Source of the DNA: Spirosoma montaniterrae
GTDB taxonomy: Bacteria; Bacteroidota; Bacteroidia; Cytophagales; Spirosomataceae
Assembly (NCBI RefSeq): GCF_001988955.1
Contig: NZ_CP014263.1
Location: 2,046,001-2,110,000, forward strand
Length of the DNA stretch: 64,000 nucleotides
Direction: 5' to 3'
Shown: piece by piece, positions 60,387 through 64,000 of the stretch
Layout: each line of letters starts with the position of its first letter
Numbering within the stretch: position 1 is the first letter of the stretch
The notes under the pieces: generated by a model
The model's input: only the letters and a program-made list of their open reading frames with translations
What the model was told of the DNA's origin: nothing
Database searches by the model: none
Position numbers and translations under genes: made by a program

Positions 60387-62775
60387 AAAATTTAAAGTTA
60401 TACGTCAGCGACGGGAAGGCGGTGGCGAATATAGACAGCTTGTAGGCATCGGACAGGGAGCGCGGATTCAGCCGAAAAAACACCGAATAGGCATTTTTTC
60501 GGGCGTAGACGTTGTAGACCGAGAACACCCAACTGCTCTGATTACGCTTTTTCTTTTCGGGGTTTTGCTCAAACGTCATCGAGAAATCGAGCCGGTGGTA
60601 GTCAGGAATACGCTGCTGATTCCGGTCGACGTAGATCGGCACGAACACGCCGTTGATGCGGGCGCGGGCGTAGGGCTGCGTAATGGGTCGGCCCGTGCTG
60701 TACGTAAAATTGAGCGACAGGCTAAACCACGTCAGCGGGCGGTACGTAGCTAATACATTCAGTGTGTGGGGTTTATCGAAGTTGGCCGGATAGGCCCGCC
60801 CATTGTTCACGCGCTCTTCACGAAACGGGCTGTTCATGGTCAGAAACGTGCGGGCGTAGGTGTAACTGGCAAAACCCGTCCAAAGTCCTTTATTTTTTTT
60901 GATTAATCCCTCAAACCCATACGCCTGTCCGCTGCCCTGCACAATCTGGGTCTCAACGGCGGGTGCCAGTTGCAGATCGGCCCCATCGCGGAAGTCGATG
61001 GCATTTTGCATGGTTTTGTAATACACCTCCGCCGACGCTTCAACGGCATTGTCGCGGGTGTTTCGGAAATAACCCAGCGACCACTGATCGGCAATTTGCG
61101 GTTTGGTGTATACGTCGCTCAGGTGCCAGCGCGACGTAGGCAGGGCCGCCGTGGTGTTCGTAACCTGCTGAATGTATTGCCGCAACCGGCTGAAACCCGC
61201 TTTGATGGATTTGCCCTCTCCCACCGACCAGCGCACCGCCAGCCGGGGTTCAAGACCGCCCGCCGAATGGTAAATCTGCCCCGCGTCATACGTCTGCCGC
61301 GACACGACCGATTCGTCTTCGCGGGGTAGCCCCTCGGCGTAGGTGCGTACTTCGGCGGGGCCACGGTTCAGCAGGGCCGAGTAGCGCAGCCCGGCCAGCA
61401 ACGCCACATTTGCATTCAGTTTCCATTCATCCTGCACGTAAGCCGCCAGTTCATACGCCCGTTCACGGGGCAGGTCGATGGGCAAAATGTTCGAGAACGG
61501 ACCAGCAGTGCGGGTGTTGGGCTGCACGAGGTAGTCGATGACACTCAGGCCGGTTTGCCACTGATGGGTTTCGTTGGGCGTGTAGGTCAGGTCGGTTTTC
61601 AACTGCCGGTGCCAGATGCCCGACCGCAGGTTGAACGCATTGGCCGAGTCGGGAGCCGACAAATCGGCCCCGTACTGAGCGAAAACCGCCGACGTTGCCA
61701 GATTCAACTGCTTGCTGATGAAGTAATTCCAGCGCAGGGTGCCATTGAGTGTCTGATAATCGAACTGCGTCGATGAAGCGTTAATCTCGGCACTCGACAG
61801 CGAATCGGACGCCAGCTTGAAGACGTCGCGGCTAAAGTAGCCCGTCAGGGTGATGGTGTGCTGTTCGTTGGGCTGGTATTTCAGTTTGGTCGTGATGTCA
61901 TAGAAATTAGCTTTCGTACCGCGCAGATTTGGCGGACCCAGCGCAAATAGCCAATCACTGAACGACGCCCGCCCAGCCGCCAGAAACGACAGTTTTTTAC
62001 TGATTGGCCCCTCAACACCCAACCGACTCGAAATCAGTCCGATACCGCCATTAACACCCCACTTGTCGGTGTTTGGTTCGCGGATGCGCACGTCGAGTAC
62101 CGACGACGCCCGACCGCCGTAGGCAGCAGCCACGCCCCCCCGGTTCAGCGTCACGTCGCGCACAACGTCGGGGTTGAAGACCGAGAAAAAGCCCATCAGG
62201 TGGCTCGAATTGAATACCGGCGCATCATCGAACAAAACTAAGTTCTGATCGGCACTACCCCCGCGCACGTTGAAACCCGGTGCGCCCTCGCCCACCGTCG
62301 TCACCCCCGGCAGCAGCAGCAGACTCCGTACAATATCGACCTCACCCATCAGGGGCGGAATCCGGCGGATGCTGCGGATGCTGAGTTCGGTTACGCCAAT
62401 CTCCACCTTCCGCACGTTGCGGTCGGGGGCTTCGCTCGTGACCACCACTTCTTCGAGGTCTTTGGTGGCGTCTTCCATCACAATCTCACGAAACAGCAGC
62501 TTATCGAGCGTAATGGTGTCATATTTAGGCCGATAGCCGACGTGCGTAAATTTCAGCACATACTTACCAGGCAGCATCGTAACTACGTAGTACCCGTCTT
62601 TGGCTGTAACATATCCTTTCGATACGTCGATTACTACGATATTGACGCCCTGAATAGGTTTTCCACTCTTCGCGTCGCGCACGTAGCCCGTTGCCGAGTA
62701 AGCCGTTTGCGGTTTTTGCTGGGCCAACGCCCCGTTGAGCAGGCAAACAGAAAGCAGTAAAACAAGAAAACGCAT
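60385..62775 (-). CDS. TonB-dependent receptor with carboxypeptidase-regulatory N-domain
   Basis: The 796-residue protein has signal peptide MRFLVLLLSVCLLNGALAQ, a CarboxypepD_reg-like domain (about 24-112: TGYVRDAKSGKPIQGVNIVV, GYYVVTMLPGKYVL), a plug (about 115-240: VGEGAPGFNVRGGSADQNLVLFDDAPVFNSSHLMG, read GFNVRGGSADQNLV) and a 22-strand-type barrel ending SLTYNFKF. It imports or exports a large ligand across the outer membrane using TonB energy. Paired with the DUF4249 lipoprotein gene; not SusC/SusD type since no SusD is present. Substrate unknown. Confidence 0.94.
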   Translation of the reverse strand: MRFLVLLLSVCLLNGALAQQKPQTAYSATGYVRDAKSGKPIQGVNIVVIDVSKGYVTAKDGYYVVTMLPGKYVLKFTHVGYRPKYDTITLDKLLFREIVMEDATKDLEEVVVTSEAPDRNVRKVEIGVTELSIRSIRRIPPLMGEVDIVRSLLLLPGVTTVGEGAPGFNVRGGSADQNLVLFDDAPVFNSSHLMGFFSVFNPDVVRDVTLNRGGVAAAYGGRASSVLDVRIREPNTDKWGVNGGIGLISSRLGVEGPISKKLSFLAAGRASFSDWLFALGPPNLRGTKANFYDITTKLKYQPNEQHTITLTGYFSRDVFKLASDSLSSAEINASSTQFDYQTLNGTLRWNYFISKQLNLATSAVFAQYGADLSAPDSANAFNLRSGIWHRQLKTDLTYTPNETHQWQTGLSVIDYLVQPNTRTAGPFSNILPIDLPRERAYELAAYVQDEWKLNANVALLAGLRYSALLNRGPAEVRTYAEGLPREDESVVSRQTYDAGQIYHSAGGLEPRLAVRWSVGEGKSIKAGFSRLRQYIQQVTNTTAALPTSRWHLSDVYTKPQIADQWSLGYFRNTRDNAVEASAEVYYKTMQNAIDFRDGADLQLAPAVETQIVQGSGQAYGFEGLIKKNKGLWTGFASYTYARTFLTMNSPFREERVNNGRAYPANFDKPHTLNVLATYRPLTWFSLSLNFTYSTGRPITQPYARARINGVFVPIYVDRNQQRIPDYHRLDFSMTFEQNPEKKKRNQSSWVFSVYNVYARKNAYSVFFRLNPRSLSDAYKLSIFATAFPSLTYNFKF

Positions 62776-62817
62776 ACGCGGAGGTTAAGGAGTCGCCTTA
62801 CTCATAAAGGGCGTTAC

Positions 62818-64000
62818 CTACGAATTATCATGTATCCGCTTGCGACGTTTTTGCAGAAATATGTTCATCTCACTCAATGTCAAGGCATTAAATGTCATAT
62901 TTTTCGTCAATCCACCCTTTCGGCCAACCGCCACGCCGTAGTGCATGTCGAGCAGCCCGGCCAGATTGTGCGCATCAGGATTGATACTCAGCATCACGCC
63001 CTGTTCCATACAGTAGTCAATCCAACGCCAGTCAATGTCGAGCCGGTAGGGGCTGGCGTTGATTTCGATAGTTACTCCATGTTCGGCGCAGGCGTCGATG
63101 ATGGCGCGGTGGTCGATGGGATAGCCTTCGCGGGCCAGTAACAACCGGCCCGTAGGATGGCCCAGTATGGTGGTGTACGGATTTTCGATGGCCCGTAACA
63201 ATCGGCTCGTAGCTTTTTCGAGCGACATCGTAAGTGTCTGATGCACACTGGCTACTACGTAATCGAAGGTTGCCAGTGTTTCGGGGTCGTAGTCTAACGA
63301 ACCGTCGCTCAGAATATCGGATTCGATGCCTTTAAAAATGCGGAAGCTATCGCCAAACCCGGCGTTGAGCGCGTCGATTTCGGCCTGCTGCGCCCGAACC
63401 CGCTCGGCATCAAGCCCGCTGGCGTAGCTGGCCGTCTGCGAATGGTCGGCAATACCAAAGTATGATAGCCCCAGTTCACGGGCGTAAGCGGCCATGTCGG
63501 CCACGCTCTGTTTGCCATCCGACCAGGTGCTGTGGTTGTGGAGCGTACCACGCAGGTCGTCCCAGGTCACAAGTTCGTCGGTACGGTGGCGGCTGGCCCA
63601 GCGGAAGGCGAAGTCATCTTCGCGCATTTCAGGCACGATATACGGCAAGCCTGCCCGCCCGTAAATGGCTGTTTCTGACGTGTCTGTGCTTACATAAGCG
63701 GCCTGTAACAGGGCTATGCCACCCGCACCTACCTGCTGCAAATGGGCATCGGCAGCGGTCTGAATAAACAGTTGCCGGTCCATCTGTTCGGGCGGCAGCA
63801 GCAGCAATTCAACCCGCACGTCGAATCCTTCGCGCTGCCCGCGCCATGCAAACGGCGACGAGTCGGCTTCGTGCTGCGCCAGGTTGGGCAGGCTGTTGAG
63901 CGTGAGCATGGCCGACACCGGATCAGCGGTTTGCAACAGCAATTGCACCGTATCGACCTCCTGCGCTTTCCGGCGCACCTGCCCGCTGATGTCTACCCGC
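62818..64000 (-). CDS. polX: DNA polymerase X family protein, C-terminal part with PHP domain (5' end outside window)
   Basis: The frame is open to the window edge: DISGQVRRKAQEVDTVQLL reads like the PolX palm (GxxRRxxETVxDIDLL-type). A thumb region with PFAWRGQREGFDVRVEL is next. The PHP domain has TLHNHSTWSDGKQSV, FGIADHSQ, KGIESDIL, ASVHQ, ILGHPTGRLL, INASPYRLD, NPDAHN, with the metal-binding His and Asp residues. PolX enzymes do gap filling and 3'-5' exonuclease work in base-excision repair. At least 394 residues are inside the window. Direction is away from the window's right edge. Confidence 0.92.
   Translation of the reverse strand, partial: RVDISGQVRRKAQEVDTVQLLLQTADPVSAMLTLNSLPNLAQHEADSSPFAWRGQREGFDVRVELLLLPPEQMDRQLFIQTAADAHLQQVGAGGIALLQAAYVSTDTSETAIYGRAGLPYIVPEMREDDFAFRWASRHRTDELVTWDDLRGTLHNHSTWSDGKQSVADMAAYARELGLSYFGIADHSQTASYASGLDAERVRAQQAEIDALNAGFGDSFRIFKGIESDILSDGSLDYDPETLATFDYVVASVHQTLTMSLEKATSRLLRAIENPYTTILGHPTGRLLLAREGYPIDHRAIIDACAEHGVTIEINASPYRLDIDWRWIDYCMEQGVMLSINPDAHNLAGLLDMHYGVAVGRKGGLTKNMTFNALTLSEMNIFLQKRRKRIHDNS

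Noticed and set aside
60385..62775. SusC/SusD polysaccharide utilisation locus
   Set aside because: The receptor is paired with a DUF4249 lipoprotein, not SusD, and no glycoside hydrolases are nearby.

Overview
This window looks like chromosomal core DNA of a Bacteroidota bacterium, most likely order Cytophagales and a relative of Spirosoma (placement inferred from protein style, not from a search). Reasons: PorQ and a gingipain-like C25 protein with a type IX secretion sorting domain, a TonB-dependent receptor paired with a DUF4249 lipoprotein, LVIVD-repeat lipoproteins, PadR/PspC-GIN and LytTR modules, and several good matches to the Bacteroidota promoter (TTG about 20 nt before TAnnTTTG). 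No prophage, CRISPR array, integrase or intact insertion sequence was found; one decayed IS3-type transposase fragment lies near 25.3 kb.

Layout. 0-5.6 kb: edge of a probable symporter operon, a small membrane protein, an outer-membrane protein, a class III aminotransferase, a DUF5694-like protein and the carboxyltransferase subunit of an acyl-CoA carboxylase. 5.7-8.4 kb: four-gene operon of two LVIVD lipoproteins and two paralogous beta-barrel proteins. 8.6-12.6 kb: porQ, kdsC, a Tat-type dienelactone hydrolase, hslU. 12.8-16.4 kb: two ECF sigma factors around a CAP-domain lipoprotein, a LytTR regulator, a SanA-like protein. 16.5-25.1 kb: topoisomerase IV subunit A, an OmpA-family protein, a 7TMR-DISM histidine kinase with its LytTR partner, an acetylxylan-esterase-like protein. 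25.5-32.8 kb: accA, an MBL/RMMBL nuclease, dacB, a CHASE3 kinase and response regulator, hslV, an Lrp/AsnC regulator. 33-44.6 kb: an odd tRNA-like RNA, lepA, a GT-C-like membrane protein, a small OmpA protein, an MpaB/DUF2236 protein, an unrecognised 1,136-residue membrane protein, sdaA and an AI-2E-type transporter. 44.7-52.2 kb: PspC-GIN protein, PadR, DoxX-like protein, large C25 protein. 52.2-64 kb: thiamine pyrophosphokinase, guanine-deaminase-like protein, molybdenum cofactor genes mobA-moaC and divergent moeA, DUF4254 plus two GT9 glycosyltransferases, DUF4249/TonB receptor pair, and the 3' end of polX.

The genes serve envelope biogenesis and signalling (LPS sugar genes, OmpA proteins, T9SS parts, PBP4), lipid carboxylation, protein quality control and cofactor synthesis. 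The most unusual material is not protein coding. (1) A tRNA-like RNA at 33.03-33.19 kb has a leucine-type D arm, a T arm and an acceptor stem, but about 90 extra nucleotides between the anticodon-like arm and T arm, plus its own promoter and terminator. (2) At least eleven long intergenic inverted repeats are built from short tandem words (GATGAGT, GTGAAAA, GAATGGTT, GTGAAAGA, CACAGAG types). Most lie between co-directional genes and abut start or stop codons. (3) Two perfect inverted repeats end at or within start codons of exported proteins.
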